Positions 51,165-60,583 are shown, numbered from the stretch's first letter. The stretch: 64,000 nucleotides of DNA from Flavobacterium sp. UBA7680 (GCF_002482975.1 NZ_DLHA01000045.1:15821-79820); one strand, 5' to 3'. Made by a program: numbers and translations. Notes: generated from the sequence alone by a model not told the origin.

Positions 51165-51770
51165 CTAATGATTACCCGGCAGAAGTTCAACTTCAGCATT
51201 TGGATTAAAAAGATAGGTCTTTCCTGAACTTATTTCGAGACATTCAAAACGTTTGGTTCTAACCGCTATTTTCTTGAATATTTTGCCGTTTTTGATTCGG
51301 AAGACACTTCCATATGGAATTTCAAAAACATAGTTCTTATCACTCTCTTTATCGTATTGTTTTAATGCCAAAGATAAAGTGGTATCTGTATCGCTACTTG
51401 CCGAAGGATTTTTAAAATGACGTGCCAATAAAGGCAGCAAATGACTTGGAAATATTTCTGGTCGAATAAACGGAATCATTAAACGCTGAAAAGAATATTT
51501 CCATTCATTTCCGTGAGGTTTAATATTTCTTCCAAATTTTTCGAAAGCAACTAAATGGGAAATCTCATGAATAAGCGTAATTAAAAATCGGTACTTATTT
51601 AAACTCGCATTAACCGTAATTTCATGTTTACCGCTCGGCCCTCTCCTATAATCGCCATGACGCGTCTGACGCTCATTTACGATTTTAAGATGAACCTGAT
51701 TGGCTACAATCAAATCAAAAACAGGCTTTACTGCGTGCTCCGGAATATATTTAGCTAATGTATCGCTCAA
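51165..51770 (-). CDS. SprT-like metallopeptidase family protein
   Basis: A 201-residue protein with the zinc motif HEISH (residues 68-72) and a GNEWKYSFQ third-ligand region typical of the SprT/Spartan fold. It is cytoplasmic and without the DNA-binding extension of eukaryotic Spartan. Possible role in DNA-protein crosslink turnover; activity not shown by sequence. Confidence 0.85.
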   Translation of the reverse strand: MSDTLAKYIPEHAVKPVFDLIVANQVHLKIVNERQTRHGDYRRGPSGKHEITVNASLNKYRFLITLIHEISHLVAFEKFGRNIKPHGNEWKYSFQRLMIPFIRPEIFPSHLLPLLARHFKNPSASSDTDTTLSLALKQYDKESDKNYVFEIPYGSVFRIKNGKIFKKIAVRTKRFECLEISSGKTYLFNPNAEVELLPGNH

Positions 51771-51853
51771 GTTAATTATTAATTATTAGTTATGAATTAT
51801 AAGTTTCCTTCGATTGGAATTTGGAATTTGGAATTTGAAAATTGGAATTTGAA

Positions 51854-52531
51854 TTACGGATTTGTAGATGAAACTTCGAGTACTTTTCCATTAAAATATT
51901 TATTTCCGTTAAGAGTAAAATCATAAATATAATTCGCCATTCCTTCTGCAGAAATTGGAGCCTGATAACCCGGGAAAGCTTCATTCAGCATTTCGGTTTG
52001 AACCGAACCCAAAGCTAAAACATTAAACGAAATACCTTTCTCTTTATATTCTTCTGCCAATAATTCGGTTAAAGTAATTACTGCGCCTTTACTTGAACTG
52101 TAAGCTGCTAATCCTGCAAATTTTAAACTTCCACGTACGCCGCCAATTGAGCTTATGGTTACAACGTGGCTTCCTTTTTGTAAAAATGGCAAACAAACTC
52201 TGGTAAGATTCGCTACAGCAAAAACATTTACTTTATAAATACTTTCAAAATCAGCTTGTGTGGTTTCTGCAAAAGGCTTTAATAGTAAAGCTCCAGCATT
52301 ATGAACTACAGCATCGACTTTTTTCCAGGTTGAAGAAAGAAAACTTTCTACTTCCTGCAAAGCTGTTTCATTGGCTAAATCAATTGATAAGCAGGTTACG
52401 TTTTGATGTTCTAAAAGTGTTTTTGGAATTTTTCTTGAAATCGCTAAAACCTGATTTCCGGCATTGGCAAACTGCAATGCTAATTCATATCCAATTCCTC
52501 TACTCGTTCCGGTAACAATAATATTTTTCAT
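51854..52531 (-). CDS. Short-chain dehydrogenase/reductase
   Basis: A 225-residue SDR with TGTSRGIG cofactor loop, NAGAL, and the S-Y-K catalytic set (SSIGG..., YSSSK). It ends an operon-like minus-strand run that begins with the peroxiredoxin-like gene at 57915; the spacer to the M28 gene is 35 nt. Substrate unknown. Confidence 0.88.
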   Translation of the reverse strand: MKNIIVTGTSRGIGYELALQFANAGNQVLAISRKIPKTLLEHQNVTCLSIDLANETALQEVESFLSSTWKKVDAVVHNAGALLLKPFAETTQADFESIYKVNVFAVANLTRVCLPFLQKGSHVVTISSIGGVRGSLKFAGLAAYSSSKGAVITLTELLAEEYKEKGISFNVLALGSVQTEMLNEAFPGYQAPISAEGMANYIYDFTLNGNKYFNGKVLEVSSTNP

Positions 52532-52566
52532 GCAGCAAAAATAAGCAAAACCAAAATAATGAACTG

Positions 52567-53538
52567 TTATTTATTCATTGTAATTTCTTCAGTTGGAGTT
52601 GTTGCAATTTTAGTTACTGCTGGTAAAAACTCCTGAATAAAAGCCGTCATGTGCGGAATATCCATTACTTTGAATTCATCTGAAACGTGGTGATAAAAAT
52701 CGAAATTTTCAAAATCAAAAGTACTTATTGATTGGCACGGTTTCCCGAAAGCTTCAAAAAACGAATAATTATCAGATCTGTAAAACAATTTATATTCAGC
52801 TTCTTTTGGTAAAAAACCAATTGTCTTTTTTCCGGTATATTCATTTATTTTTTCAGCCATATTCGATTTATCAAAACCTGTAATGTAGGCCAGATAATCA
52901 CGTTTCATGGGAACGCCAATCATTTCGATATTTAATTGAGTATATAAATTAAAGTTTTTTGCTTTCAGTTTTGGAGCCATACTTTTTGATCCCAAAAGAC
53001 CTTTTTCTTCTCCGGCAAAAAACACAAAAAGAATACTTCTTTTATTGGAATGGGTTTTACTGAAATATTTTGCCAATTGCGCCACAGCAGTTACGCCCGA
53101 AGCATCATCATTGGCACCATTAAAAATTTGGTCAGCTTGTTTCTTTTTTTCAATTCCGATATGATCGTAGTGTGCACTTAAAACAACATATTCGTTTTTA
53201 AGAGCCGGATCTGTTCCTTCTAAAACACCAACAATATTAAAAGCCGGAGATTTAAAATTAGTCAACGTATCTCGATAAGAAGCGAAATATGGTTTTACAT
53301 TATTCTTTTTAAAAAAATCTTCTAAAAAAACTGCTGCTTTTTCTATTCCTTTTGTTCCCGTTTCACGTCCTTCTAATTCATCCGAAGAAAGGTATTTTAA
53401 AAAATCCGAAACATCAGATTCTTCTACTTTATAAGTTATTTCAGTTGATTCTGATTTGGATTCTTTTTCACTTACAACTGGTGAGCTCGTTTTACAGGCA
53501 ATAAAAACAAATGGAAGAAGAAAGTATAGTTTTTTCAT
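52567..53538 (-). CDS. M28 family peptidase lipoprotein
   Basis: A 323-residue zinc aminopeptidase-like protein with lipobox FIAC (Cys 15). Metal ligands sit in SAHYDHIG, GANDDASG, AGEEKGLLG and NIEMIG, with a late His in the SDNYSFFEAF region's neighbourhood. It is surface- or periplasm-anchored and probably degrades peptides. Confidence 0.88.
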   Translation of the reverse strand: MKKLYFLLPFVFIACKTSSPVVSEKESKSESTEITYKVEESDVSDFLKYLSSDELEGRETGTKGIEKAAVFLEDFFKKNNVKPYFASYRDTLTNFKSPAFNIVGVLEGTDPALKNEYVVLSAHYDHIGIEKKKQADQIFNGANDDASGVTAVAQLAKYFSKTHSNKRSILFVFFAGEEKGLLGSKSMAPKLKAKNFNLYTQLNIEMIGVPMKRDYLAYITGFDKSNMAEKINEYTGKKTIGFLPKEAEYKLFYRSDNYSFFEAFGKPCQSISTFDFENFDFYHHVSDEFKVMDIPHMTAFIQEFLPAVTKIATTPTEEITMNK

Positions 53539-53565
53539 AAACGAAAGTTTGATGCACTTTAGCTT

Positions 53566-54222
53566 TTAAACTTCTAAAGCTGCTGATTTAAAATATTTTT
53601 TATACACTTTAAATACCTGAATACTTCCCAGAATTATGAAAAATACTGGAATAAAAACCGGCATTATGTACTTTGAAAACTGATTTGTTTTTTGAAAAAA
53701 AGTCTGCAAAATTACAATCAAACTAAACATCCCTAAAAAAACACCAATCAAAGTTCCTGCAATATAATAATATTTTAACTTTCTTTCGATGGTAATGTAC
53801 TTTCCGTTAAGCAAATATAGATTCCAGCTCGCCCAAAAAGGAAGCTGTAAAAAATTAAAACAGTTTAAAATAATCCCAATTACAAACGGAGAATAGATTA
53901 AATAGTTCTGTAAAATTCCGTTTGATTTTGTTTCCTGATTAAAATTGAAATAAAAAGCAAAGGCCAGAACAAACATGAATCCTACTGCAAAAAAATCAAT
54001 GATCTTCATTAATTTTTTATTGTTCATGAGTTGTTTAGCAAAAAGCAGCGTGAAATAAATGACAAAAGTTTCAACTACAATAACTCCGAATAAAAAGAAA
54101 ACTAAATCATGAAGTCCTGATTTGGTATAAATTTCTAATCCAACAAGATTTAAATATCCTAACGGAATTGATCCCAGAAAACTCACGAGAAATCCAACTA
54201 AGGTATTTTTTAAACTTTTCAT
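53566..54222 (-). CDS. LysE-like membrane transporter
   Basis: A 218-residue protein with six predicted helices and the family start FLGSIPLGYLNL. The LysE family exports amino acids and related solutes; the substrate is unknown. It ends 27 nt before the M28 gene and lies 2 nt after the ATP-grasp gene. Confidence 0.75.
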   Translation of the reverse strand: MKSLKNTLVGFLVSFLGSIPLGYLNLVGLEIYTKSGLHDLVFFLFGVIVVETFVIYFTLLFAKQLMNNKKLMKIIDFFAVGFMFVLAFAFYFNFNQETKSNGILQNYLIYSPFVIGIILNCFNFLQLPFWASWNLYLLNGKYITIERKLKYYYIAGTLIGVFLGMFSLIVILQTFFQKTNQFSKYIMPVFIPVFFIILGSIQVFKVYKKYFKSAALEV

Positions 54223-54224
54223 TT

Positions 54225-55259
54225 TTAAAAATTCATGATTTTATTGTTTTGCGCCAAATGCAATTTGTACTCGCGCATTCCCACTTTGTAATCTAAATAC
54301 GGAACTCCCATTTTATGGTTTTCAACACTTATTTCATACATATACGTAATATGTCTTGCCAGTTCTTTCCAGGCAAACCATACGGAATGTTTAGGATCGT
54401 AAATATGTGTAGGCTCGCTCGCGGCTCCATTAAGTTCTACAATTTGAAAATTTTCTCCTCGTTCTAATTCCTCAAAAGTGTTGTACATGATATCAAAACG
54501 TCCGAAATAAAATCCCGGAATTTGAGTTGCAATTTCATCAATTGTCTTTGTCAATTTTGGTGTAATCCAATCGCTGCCGTCAAGAAATTTTGCGCCTCGG
54601 GCATGATTGCCAAACGGAACTAAATTTAATGTTTCGTCTTTAGGCAAAATTCGCTGCAGTTCTTCTCCATATTCTTCTTTTAAAACCTCAAACTGCAGTT
54701 CAAATCTGGGCGTTTGTTTGATTAAATCTTCAATTGTAGATTTTCCGTCTCCGGTTACAATCAAAAATTCTTTAGAAACAATTCCTGTAATTTTTCCGTT
54801 TTTTTGAAGCGGACGGCGTACGTAAAAAATGCCGACTTCTTTTTCAAACGGAATAAGATCCTGCAGTAAAAAATCAAAATTTGCTTTACTCGCATAATCA
54901 GTCAATTCAGAAACAGTTTTTATTTTTTTTACTCCAGAACCGCGCAAACCAATATCTGGTTTTGCGATTAATGGAAAATAGATTTGTTTTTCGACCAATA
55001 GATTGACAATGTCTTTTAAATCAGATTTCTCCCGAATTAAAACTGTTTTGGGATAATGATTTTTAGGCAGTAAATCATAAATCTGTTTTTTGCTTTCCAT
55101 AATAAAACCGCCATTTTTAATTTTAGGATTGGAGGCATTAAAGAAGAAAATAGATCTTGCTTTGACAGCATAATACGCCCAAAGAAAATAAATAGGAAAG
55201 TACAAAACCTGAAAGGGCCAATATTCCCAATTGGTTACTTTGTGAAAAAATAGTTTCAT
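54225..55259 (-). CDS. ATP-grasp family protein
   Basis: A 344-residue protein with an N-terminal hydrophobic segment (about residues 13-32) and an ATP-grasp fold: LIAKPDIGLRGSGVKKI, FLLQDLIPFEKEVGIFYV and QIVELNGAASEPTHIYD. Similar to D-Ala-D-Ala-ligase-like enzymes. It may ligate an amino acid-type compound in the envelope or cytosol; substrate unknown. Confidence 0.8.
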   Translation of the reverse strand: MKLFFHKVTNWEYWPFQVLYFPIYFLWAYYAVKARSIFFFNASNPKIKNGGFIMESKKQIYDLLPKNHYPKTVLIREKSDLKDIVNLLVEKQIYFPLIAKPDIGLRGSGVKKIKTVSELTDYASKANFDFLLQDLIPFEKEVGIFYVRRPLQKNGKITGIVSKEFLIVTGDGKSTIEDLIKQTPRFELQFEVLKEEYGEELQRILPKDETLNLVPFGNHARGAKFLDGSDWITPKLTKTIDEIATQIPGFYFGRFDIMYNTFEELERGENFQIVELNGAASEPTHIYDPKHSVWFAWKELARHITYMYEISVENHKMGVPYLDYKVGMREYKLHLAQNNKIMNF

Positions 55260-55270
55260 AGGTTTACATT

Positions 55271-55981
55271 TTAAATTCGAATAAAAGAGGTTGAAAAATC
55301 TTCTGTTTTTATTAAATCGTAATATTTCATTGCACCTTTATTTTGTTCTGTCACCACTTGCGTTACACTTAAGGTTTTCATCATATTTTCTCTGTTAATG
55401 ATTAAACCGTTTTGCGCATCATCGCTGTGTGTATTTTTATGAAAATCGAGCATATCTGAAGCCGAGATTTCATTTTTATCTTTTACAAAATCGAAGAACC
55501 AATTAGCTCTTTCTTTTCTAACTTCTTCAGGATATAAAGTAACCGATGACCAAATATAGTTTTGAGTTTCATCTAGCTTTGTTGTTCTTTTACTGAAACC
55601 ATCCCAAATCAATTCATACAAAACTTTTTCCTGATACAAAACCAGCGTAAAGGGTTCAATATTATCGAGATCAATTTGTTTCCAAAAATCCTTTGGCGAA
55701 TCCTTTTCGATAATATCCAGAACAATTAATCCGCGGCTTTTTCTATAGGGAAGTACGGGAATGTGTTTTGTAATACCTCCATTTAATAAAACCAACACAG
55801 TTCCGTTTTCATCCATTGCAAACCAGGTTCCTCCCGCTTTTGAATCTTTTGGATACATTATATTTTTGCCGTTGTGACAGTAATTTCTGGGCACAACAGC
55901 ACCGGGACGAATTACTTTTTCGTCCCGGTTTGAAGTAATAATGACAACTCCTTTATTGTTTATAAAACTTACTGTACACAT
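55271..55981 (-). CDS. NRDE family (TANGO2-like) protein
   Basis: A 236-residue Ntn-hydrolase-like protein named for its N-terminal NRDE motif (SNRDEKVIRPG), with Cys 2 (MCTVSF). Homologues of human TANGO2; function in heme or lipid metabolism is debated. Its ATG overlaps the DinB gene by 13 nt. Confidence 0.85.
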   Translation of the reverse strand: MCTVSFINNKGVVIITSNRDEKVIRPGAVVPRNYCHNGKNIMYPKDSKAGGTWFAMDENGTVLVLLNGGITKHIPVLPYRKSRGLIVLDIIEKDSPKDFWKQIDLDNIEPFTLVLYQEKVLYELIWDGFSKRTTKLDETQNYIWSSVTLYPEEVRKERANWFFDFVKDKNEISASDMLDFHKNTHSDDAQNGLIINRENMMKTLSVTQVVTEQNKGAMKYYDLIKTEDFSTSFIRI

Positions 55982-56457
55982 TGTTTTCTATATTCGATAG
56001 TCGAGCGCGCTACGCCAAAATTTTCATCTACTAAAATATTTTCAAATTGCAGTACTGCCACTTTTATTAAAGCCTGATGATGCACGCAATGTTCCAGATT
56101 ATAAAGCAATTCTCTGTAATAATTACTTTGAATTCTCATGTCAAGTCCGTCAATAAACTGCTCCAGAAACATTATTTTATTCTCGCTTTTCAAACTTTCT
56201 TTAATTTCGGTAATGCATTGTTTTGCAAACTCGGTTTCGGTTTGAATTCTGATATTTCTTTCGCGGTTATCATAATTTATAATTCCCGATTCATAGCCAT
56301 TTTGAAGACATTGAAACATTTCGAGAATATGTCTTGTGTGTTCGCCAATAGTGGCATTGCTTAAAGCCTGACAGGATTTTGAATAATCTTTATCCGATAA
56401 TTGATTTAATAAATCCGTTAACTCATCTAAACTGCGGCGTATTGATTTTAGTAACAT
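55969..56457 (-). CDS. DinB family protein
   Basis: A 162-residue four-helix-bundle protein with the metal-binding histidines of the DinB/YfiT family (GEHTRHIL and EHCVHHQAL). Many members use a thiol such as bacillithiol. It overlaps the following NRDE gene by 13 nt. Confidence 0.85.
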   Translation of the reverse strand: MLLKSIRRSLDELTDLLNQLSDKDYSKSCQALSNATIGEHTRHILEMFQCLQNGYESGIINYDNRERNIRIQTETEFAKQCITEIKESLKSENKIMFLEQFIDGLDMRIQSNYYRELLYNLEHCVHHQALIKVAVLQFENILVDENFGVARSTIEYRKQCVQ

Positions 56458-56462
56458 AACTT

Positions 56463-56843
56463 TTAATTTAGAAGATTAAACAATTTGTTTTTATTGAAAT
56501 AAAGCAAACCTAAACTGCATAATAATGTAATAACGGCCAAAGCAAAAAGTAATCCGCCGTCGTTTTGAACCTCAATTCCTAAAACAAATAAGTGTGACAA
56601 AATAGCTCCAATCATAATTCCGGCTGCGCCAAAAGCACCAAGCCAGGTTGTTCTCGGTATTAAAATCAAAATTGCAGCAATTAATTCGGCAATTGCAGAA
56701 CCAATTCTTCCGTAAGGTTCTACGCCTAAAGTCGAGAAAATATAAACACTTTCTTCTGCCCCGCTGAATTTAAAAAACAAGGTTTGCAATAAAATTACTG
56801 AAGCCGTTATTCTCAAAATCCATATTAAAATTTCCTTTTTCAT
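56463..56843 (-). CDS. DoxX family membrane protein
   Basis: A 126-residue protein with four predicted helices and the family features LRITASVILLQTLFFKFSG and GSAIAELIAAILIL. It lies between YHS and DinB genes in one operon. DoxX proteins are associated with redox complexes; its exact role is unknown. Confidence 0.85.
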   Translation of the reverse strand: MKKEILIWILRITASVILLQTLFFKFSGAEESVYIFSTLGVEPYGRIGSAIAELIAAILILIPRTTWLGAFGAAGIMIGAILSHLFVLGIEVQNDGGLLFALAVITLLCSLGLLYFNKNKLFNLLN

Positions 56844-56852
56844 GGCTTCGGG

Positions 56853-57311
56853 TTATTTGTATATTTTTTTCCAGTTGTTATCGGCCTTAACTTTTAACTC
56901 TGCTTCGTCTGGATTCCAGCTTTTCAGCGTATTATTAAAATAAGCATTGTAGAACAGATAAAGTTTTCCATCACTAATTTTAAAAGTCTCCGGATTAATT
57001 TCTACTTTTTTGCCTGCACTTCCCATTGCATACGCGCACCATCCGCCATATTGAGGTTCATATTTTGATGGATTTTTTAAGAATGCATTTTTATTTTCAA
57101 TTGAAGAAAAATTATAAGTCACTCCCTGATACGAAGTCGAAATTTCTTTTTTCCCTTTAACTGCTTTTCCCTGATTAAAATAGCCAACCGGATCATAACC
57201 CTGAATCCCTACTTTATTTTCTAAATTATACTGGCTTACTCTTTTGGCATCATTTTGAGCAAACGAACTGCCTGAAACTAAAATCAATAACAATAATACT
57301 ATCTTTTTCAT
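56853..57311 (-). CDS. YHS domain protein
   Basis: A 152-residue secreted protein with signal peptide (cleavage after SFAQ) and a YHS-type core: GYDPVGYFNQGKAVKG, STSYQGVTYNFSS and a WCAYAM cysteine. YHS domains are metal-binding. It sits between the peroxiredoxin-like and DoxX genes in an apparent redox operon. Confidence 0.85.
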   Translation of the reverse strand: MKKIVLLLLILVSGSSFAQNDAKRVSQYNLENKVGIQGYDPVGYFNQGKAVKGKKEISTSYQGVTYNFSSIENKNAFLKNPSKYEPQYGGWCAYAMGSAGKKVEINPETFKISDGKLYLFYNAYFNNTLKSWNPDEAELKVKADNNWKKIYK

Positions 57312-57318
57312 CTTTGTT

Positions 57319-57915
57319 TTATTTAAGGTTTTTTAATACTGACACTAATAATTCTGTGGAAATGCGCTGTTTAATATCTGGCGAGATATATTCAAAAAGT
57401 ATATCGGCCTCAGTATTAACAACAAAAACAGAAGGAACAGGCAGTAAACTGGTATTGATTCCTTTAGAATGTACGTTAATTACTGATTTGTAGTTTTCCG
57501 GAACCTGATAAGCAATTCCTACAGCTTTTATCAATTCTCCTTTTGAATCAGAAAGTAAGGTGTATTTTACTTTGTCATTTTCTTCTGTGATTTTTAAATT
57601 TTCTGGAGAATCTGGACTTACGGCTATAATTTGATAACCTAGGTCGATGATTTGTTTTTCGGCTCCAGCCAATGCCTGCAAATGTAAATTGCAATACGGG
57701 CACCAGCCGCCGCGATAAAAAACTAGAACTGTTTTTTTCTTTTTAAGTAATTCTGAAAGGCTTACATCTGCATTTTCAACAGTTTTTAAAGTAAACTCCG
57801 GGATTTTTTCTCCTATTAATAAAGGAGCAATATCAAGCGCCGATTTAGGAATCTCGCTTTGCGCGTGAGCAGCCGAGGTTAGCGCTGCCACAAAAATTAA
57901 AAGCATTTTTTTCAT
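57319..57915 (-). CDS. Secreted peroxiredoxin-like (AhpC/TSA) protein
   Basis: A 198-residue thioredoxin-fold protein with signal peptide (cleavage after HAQ). Its active site is FYRGGWCPYCNLHL, a CPYC pair in the peroxiredoxin-like position. It probably handles peroxides or disulfides in the periplasm. It is the first gene of the nine-gene minus-strand run to 51854, preceded by a perfect palindrome (57926-57951) and, 91 nt upstream, the Crp/Fnr regulator gene. Confidence 0.85.
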   Translation of the reverse strand: MKKMLLIFVAALTSAAHAQSEIPKSALDIAPLLIGEKIPEFTLKTVENADVSLSELLKKKKTVLVFYRGGWCPYCNLHLQALAGAEKQIIDLGYQIIAVSPDSPENLKITEENDKVKYTLLSDSKGELIKAVGIAYQVPENYKSVINVHSKGINTSLLPVPSVFVVNTEADILFEYISPDIKQRISTELLVSVLKNLK

Positions 57916-57925
57916 AGTGTAGTGG

Positions 57926-57951
57926 TTTTACATCTTTTTGATGATGTAAAA
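57926..57951. promoter_or_regulatory. Palindrome upstream of the peroxiredoxin-like gene
   Basis: TTTTACATC - 8 nt - GATGTAAAA, perfect 9-bp half-sites, centred about 24 nt before the start codon. A regulator site is likely; the neighbouring Crp/Fnr protein is the first candidate. A TAATTTTA nearby, one mismatch from a -7 element, lies just upstream. Confidence 0.55.
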
Positions 57952-58006
57952 TTATTGTACTATGAAAAAGCAAAATGTCGGCTAATTTACACTTCGCTTA
58001 AAATAA

Positions 58007-58684
58007 TTATAATTTGGTGATATCCTGAATGATAATTTCTTTTCTGTTATAACTTAACAGATGGTTTGTTTCCATTTCATTTAGTAATTGCGTAGCAGTC
58101 TGTCTTGAAGTACAGATGATTTGCGCGATATCATTTTGGGTTAAATAATTTTCAATTGCTACCGTGTTTCCGTTTCTAACACCTTCTTGTTCTGCCCAGT
58201 CTTTTAGGAATTGGTACAATCTGGTTTTGGCATCTTTAGAAATTAAATTGGCATAACTATTTTTAACGCGCTTCATTTTTAAACCAACAAATTTGGTATA
58301 TGAAATGGCCAAGGTTGGATTTCGGAGTAATAAATCTTCAAAATCAGACATTAAAAAACTACAGATTACAACATCATCAGAAAGTACTTTTGCATATTCT
58401 TCGACTTTATTATCAGTTTCTAAAGTCAATTCGCCAAATAAATCTCCTTTTTGAATAATGTCTTTTATCGTTTCATTGCCATCATCATCAATGGCAACAA
58501 TTTTTATATTCCCTTTTTTAAGTAAAAAGATACGTGGCACATCTGAAGAAGAAAAATAAATAATTTCTCCTTTTGATGCTTTTTTAAAACCGGTAATAAT
58601 ACACAATTGTTTGATTTGTGAATAGCTCAGCGTTCTAAACAATTTATGATCCCGCAAGTACCAGTATTTTAAATCTTCGTACAT
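58007..58684 (-). CDS. Crp/Fnr family transcriptional regulator
   Basis: A 225-residue regulator with an N-terminal cyclic-nucleotide-like beta-roll (KGDLFGELTLE) and a C-terminal HTH (TQNDIAQIICTSRQTATQLLNEME). No Fnr-type Fe-S cysteine set is obvious. I start at MYEDLKYWY (58684), which fits the family; an upstream extension to 58759 runs into a repeat. It probably controls the adjacent redox operon. Confidence 0.88.
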   Translation of the reverse strand: MYEDLKYWYLRDHKLFRTLSYSQIKQLCIITGFKKASKGEIIYFSSSDVPRIFLLKKGNIKIVAIDDDGNETIKDIIQKGDLFGELTLETDNKVEEYAKVLSDDVVICSFLMSDFEDLLLRNPTLAISYTKFVGLKMKRVKNSYANLISKDAKTRLYQFLKDWAEQEGVRNGNTVAIENYLTQNDIAQIICTSRQTATQLLNEMETNHLLSYNRKEIIIQDITKL

Positions 58685-58756
58685 AAAAATTAAATCTGTT
58701 GGTGTAAATGTAATTAATTTAACAATTGCGTGATTATCTTTTTGATAAGTTTTAAG

Positions 58757-58880
58757 CACGCGGATTATACAGATTCGCTGCCGCGAAAACGCTGATAAAA
58801 CGGATTTCTATTATTTTTGAAAATAAAAAATCCGCGTCAATCTGTGTCATCGCGGTAGCGAATCCGCGTCATCAGCGTTC
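58757..58880. repeat. Dense inverted-repeat region
   Basis: Several arm pairs overlap: CGCGGATT (58759) with AATCCGCG (58861), ATTCGCTGCCGCGA with TCGCGGTAGCGAAT (one mismatch), AACGCTGAT with ATCAGCGTT. The region is GC-richer than its surroundings and can fold in alternative ways. No gene seen. Confidence 0.65.
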
Positions 58881-58907
58881 AAATTATAGTTTAGCTGGAC
58901 AACAAAA

Positions 58908-58940
58908 AACCCTTTCAAAGCAGAAAGCCTGAAAGGGTTT
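58908..58940. terminator. Intrinsic terminator of the acyl-CoA dehydrogenase gene
   Basis: Stem AAACCCTTTCA / TGAAAGGGTTT; on the minus strand it is followed by a T-run, so it ends the acyl-CoA dehydrogenase transcript. Confidence 0.8.
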
Positions 58941-58960
58941 GAATATATTTAAAAGAAAAA

Positions 58961-60103
58961 TTATCCAGCGATAACAGATCTTGAAATAACGATTTTTTGA
59001 ATCTCTGAAGTTCCTTCGTAAATCTGAGTGATTTTTGCATCACGCATAAAACGTTCTACATGGTACTCTTTTACATAACCATTTCCTCCGTGAATCTGTA
59101 CAGCTTCAACCGCAGTATCCATTGCAACTTGCGAAGCAAATAGTTTTGCCATTGCACCACTCACGTCATAATTTTTATGCTGGTCTTTATCCCAAGCCGC
59201 TTTCATACATAAATGACGAGCCGCTTCGATATTAACTGCCATATCTGCCAATTTAAAAGCAATTGCTTGGTGGTTGCAGATTTCTGTTCCAAAAGCTTTA
59301 CGCTCTTTAGAATATTTTAAAGCCAGTTCATAAGCTCCAGAAGCAATTCCTAATGCCTGAGAAGCAATACCAATTCTACCTCCGGCAAGCGTTTTCATAG
59401 CAAATTTAAATCCGAAACCGTCTTCACCAATTCTATTTTCTTTTGGAACTTTTACATCACTAAACATTAAAGAGTGTGTATCAGAACCGCGAATTCCCAT
59501 TTTTTGTTCTTTTGGACCAATAGAAAAACCTGGCATATCTTTCGTCATGATCAAAGCATTGATTCCTTTATGTTTCAATTCAGGATGCGTTTGCGCAATT
59601 ACTAAATATACAGATGCTGTGTTTCCGTTTGTGATCCAGTTTTTTGTTCCGTTTACCAAATAATGGTCGCCCATATCAATCGCAGTTGTTTTTTGCGAAG
59701 TTGCATCACTTCCTGCTTCCGGCTCACTTAAACAGAACGCTCCGTGAATTTGACCTGAAGCCAATCCCGGTAAATATTTTTGTTTTTGTTCTTCTGTTCC
59801 AAACTCTTGTAATCCCCAGCAAACCAAAGAATTATTTACAGACATTACTACAGAAGCCGAAGCATCAACTTTAGAAATTTCTTCCATTGCAATAACATAA
59901 GAGATTGCATCAAGTCCGCTTCCGCCGTATTTTGGATCAACCATCATTCCCATGAACCCAAGTTCACCCATTTTTTTAACCTGCTCGGTTGGAAAAATTT
60001 GTTTCTCATCGCGTTCAATAACTCCGGGTAATAATTCATTTTGAGCAAAATCTCTTGCAGCTTGCTGAATCATTAAATGTTCTTCGGTAAGATTAAAATC
60101 CAT
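58961..60103 (-). CDS. Acyl-CoA dehydrogenase
   Basis: A 380-residue FAD enzyme of fatty-acid or branched-chain acid degradation, oxidising acyl-CoA at alpha-beta. Typical signatures: AFCLSEPEAGSD, WITNG, a GRIGIASQALG helix and the catalytic Glu in QIYEGTSEIQ. No electron-transfer flavoprotein genes are near. It is a single gene; its upstream spacer holds the palindrome ATGCATGCAT also found upstream of the KAS III-like gene. Confidence 0.94.
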   Translation of the reverse strand: MDFNLTEEHLMIQQAARDFAQNELLPGVIERDEKQIFPTEQVKKMGELGFMGMMVDPKYGGSGLDAISYVIAMEEISKVDASASVVMSVNNSLVCWGLQEFGTEEQKQKYLPGLASGQIHGAFCLSEPEAGSDATSQKTTAIDMGDHYLVNGTKNWITNGNTASVYLVIAQTHPELKHKGINALIMTKDMPGFSIGPKEQKMGIRGSDTHSLMFSDVKVPKENRIGEDGFGFKFAMKTLAGGRIGIASQALGIASGAYELALKYSKERKAFGTEICNHQAIAFKLADMAVNIEAARHLCMKAAWDKDQHKNYDVSGAMAKLFASQVAMDTAVEAVQIHGGNGYVKEYHVERFMRDAKITQIYEGTSEIQKIVISRSVIAG

Positions 60104-60583
60104 AGTTTTATTTTATTGTTTTTCTAAACCAAATTTTAGAATTCAGTTTTCGTGGTTTTTTATTTGTTTTTTTTGAAAAGCCAATTTATGGTTAAAAGGC
60201 TTCCAAAGATAATTTTTAAATGCGGATTTTACAATGCATGCATATAAATTTAATAGATTAACAAGGATAACGATAACGTTTTCGTAATAATTTATCATTT
60301 ACTTCAAACAGACTATAATTTTGCAGCGTTTTTTGTAAAATACAATATTAAAAAATGCGATTTAAAAACCTCAAAAAAGTAAATTTTAAGCCATTTTCTC
60401 CGTAGAAAAGATTAAACAATTGCTAAAGCGCGTAAATCTACGTAAAACTAGTCTTACTAATTTGATTACTAAACCGATAGAGTAAAAAAAATCAAAAACA
60501 ACTAAAAAAAAACTTCCAAAAAAAGGCAATAATATTGATAAATTAACATTATTTTTGCCTTAAAATTAAATAATTGATAGAGC
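60104..60583. promoter_or_regulatory. Divergent spacer between acyl-CoA dehydrogenase and CHI-like genes
   Basis: A 480-nt AT-rich region with both promoters. Perfect palindrome ATGCATGCAT at 60234-60243, and TATTTTTG (-7 type) at 60550-60557 for the rightward gene, 27 nt before its ATG. No other feature seen. Confidence 0.5.
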
